Below are positions 17,117-17,486 of a DNA stretch of 17,486 nucleotides, in pieces. The notes under the pieces were generated by a model that made no database searches, was not told the origin of the DNA, and saw only the letters and a list, made by a program, of their open reading frames with translations. Source of the stretch: Larix sibirica (taxonomy: Eukaryota > Streptophyta > Pinopsida > Pinales > Pinaceae); assembly GCA_004151065.3 (NCBI GenBank), contig NWUY0300022441.1, forward strand, positions 1 to 17,486. The letters are read 5' to 3'. How positions within the stretch are numbered: position 1 is the first letter of the stretch; each line of letters begins with the position of its first letter. Made by a program: the position numbers and the translations under genes.

Positions 17117-17344
17117 TTGTATATTTCACGCTCTTAATTGGTTATATCCATGGCTTTATAAAGTACAAATTCATTTATAAGCCAAATATATTTCAAGCTT
17201 TTATTTGATTACATGTGTAGATTTATAGAGCACAAGTTCATTTATAAACCAAATATATTTCATGCTTATATTTAATTACTTCCAAATATTTATAGAGTTT
17301 AGCTTCATGTGTAAACCAGAGAGAGAGAGGTTCACGTGCAAACC
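17117..17344. repeat. 67-bp tandem repeat, three units plus a partial fourth
   Basis: Units lie at 17117-17183, 17184-17250 and 17251-17317, each exactly 67 bp. They share ATATATTTCA at the start, TTTATAGAG or TTTATAAAG in the middle, and TTCATTTATAAACC at the end. A shortened fourth unit (17318-17344) keeps only the final TTCACGTGCAAACC, its front replaced by a GA run. Units 2 and 3 resemble each other more than unit 1. The array is a minisatellite; I see no coding role. Confidence 0.85.
17318..17329. repeat. (AG)n microsatellite, short
   Basis: Six AG dinucleotides sit exactly at the border between the third and the truncated fourth 67-bp unit. This is the first of three GA runs in the last 170 bases. 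Confidence 0.85.
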
Positions 17345-17374
17345 AAAAAATAAAAACATATATATGACAAATAT

Positions 17375-17403
17375 GAGAGAGAGAGAGAGAGAGAGAGGGG
17401 GGG
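17375..17403. repeat. (GA)n microsatellite ending in a G-run
   Basis: About eleven GA dinucleotides run into a stretch of seven G. It precedes the inverted repeat at 17405-17440. Confidence 0.9.
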
Positions 17404-17404
17404 T

Positions 17405-17440
17405 ATTAGTAGGTTGTTCCATATTTGCGGACCTACTAAT
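17405..17440. repeat. perfect 10-bp inverted repeat between GA runs
   Basis: ATTAGTAGGT at 17405-17414 is the exact reverse complement of ACCTACTAAT at 17431-17440, with a 16-base loop. It could form a hairpin in single-stranded DNA or RNA. It is not followed by a T-run, and nothing suggests a terminator. It lies in the roughly 57 bp between two GA microsatellites. Confidence 0.8.
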
Positions 17441-17460
17441 CAAAATTAGCAAATCATTTG

Positions 17461-17486
17461 GAGAGAGAGAGAGAGAGAGAGAGAGA
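17461..17486. repeat. (GA)n microsatellite reaching the window end
   Basis: Thirteen GA dinucleotides without interruption, continuing beyond the window edge. Confidence 0.9.

Noticed and set aside
17405-17440. Transcription terminator hairpin
   Set aside because: The 16-base loop, the absence of a following T-run and the eukaryotic context make a bacterial-type terminator inapplicable.
1-17486. CRISPR array, operon or phage-defence system
   Set aside because: There are no regularly spaced identical short repeats with unique spacers and no prokaryotic gene organisation. All recognised proteins are plant-type retroelement remnants.

Overview
The window looks like repeat-rich nuclear DNA of a seed plant with a large genome. 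A gymnosperm is my best guess, but that is inference. It is AT-rich, has no prokaryotic gene organisation, and I found no intact protein-coding gene. What can be recognised are decayed transposable elements: a Ty1-copia gag-pol, two RNase H ends of probable non-LTR (LINE-type) retrotransposons, a tRNA-derived SINE, and a long duplicated unit that may be a coding-free LTR retrotransposon. Between them lie simple repeats and unassigned sequence. Identifications rest on motifs read from translated remnants; no database search was possible.

Layout. 1-308: a possible end of an LTR followed by a tRNA-Met-type primer binding site (PBS). 309-1792: unassigned, with a TATA-like box and an AT microsatellite. 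1793-3690, plus strand: copia gag, CCHC knuckle, protease motif, pre-integrase and integrase remnants in canonical order, broken by stops and frameshifts; no reverse transcriptase follows. 3691-4770: unassigned. 4771-4823: a weak tRNA-like stretch. 4824-7015 and 7501-9572: two old direct copies of a unit of about 2.1-2.2 kb. They flank about 0.5 kb that carries a minus-strand PBS beside copy B, the layout of an LTR element read on the minus strand. 9573-12911: unassigned, with purine-rich and AT-rich patches. 12912-13289 and 15361-15740, plus strand: two RNase H remnants. 14472-14680, minus strand: SINE. 14957-15160: a 99-bp tandem duplication. 16441-16881: a decayed, highly charged ORF. 17117-17486: 67-bp tandem repeats, GA microsatellites and a perfect 10-bp inverted repeat.

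Nothing here forms an operon or a working gene system. The most informative signals are the modes of decay, such as stops at the same glutamine codon in both RNase H remnants, and the architecture of the long duplicated unit. I did not find a convincing new functional system.
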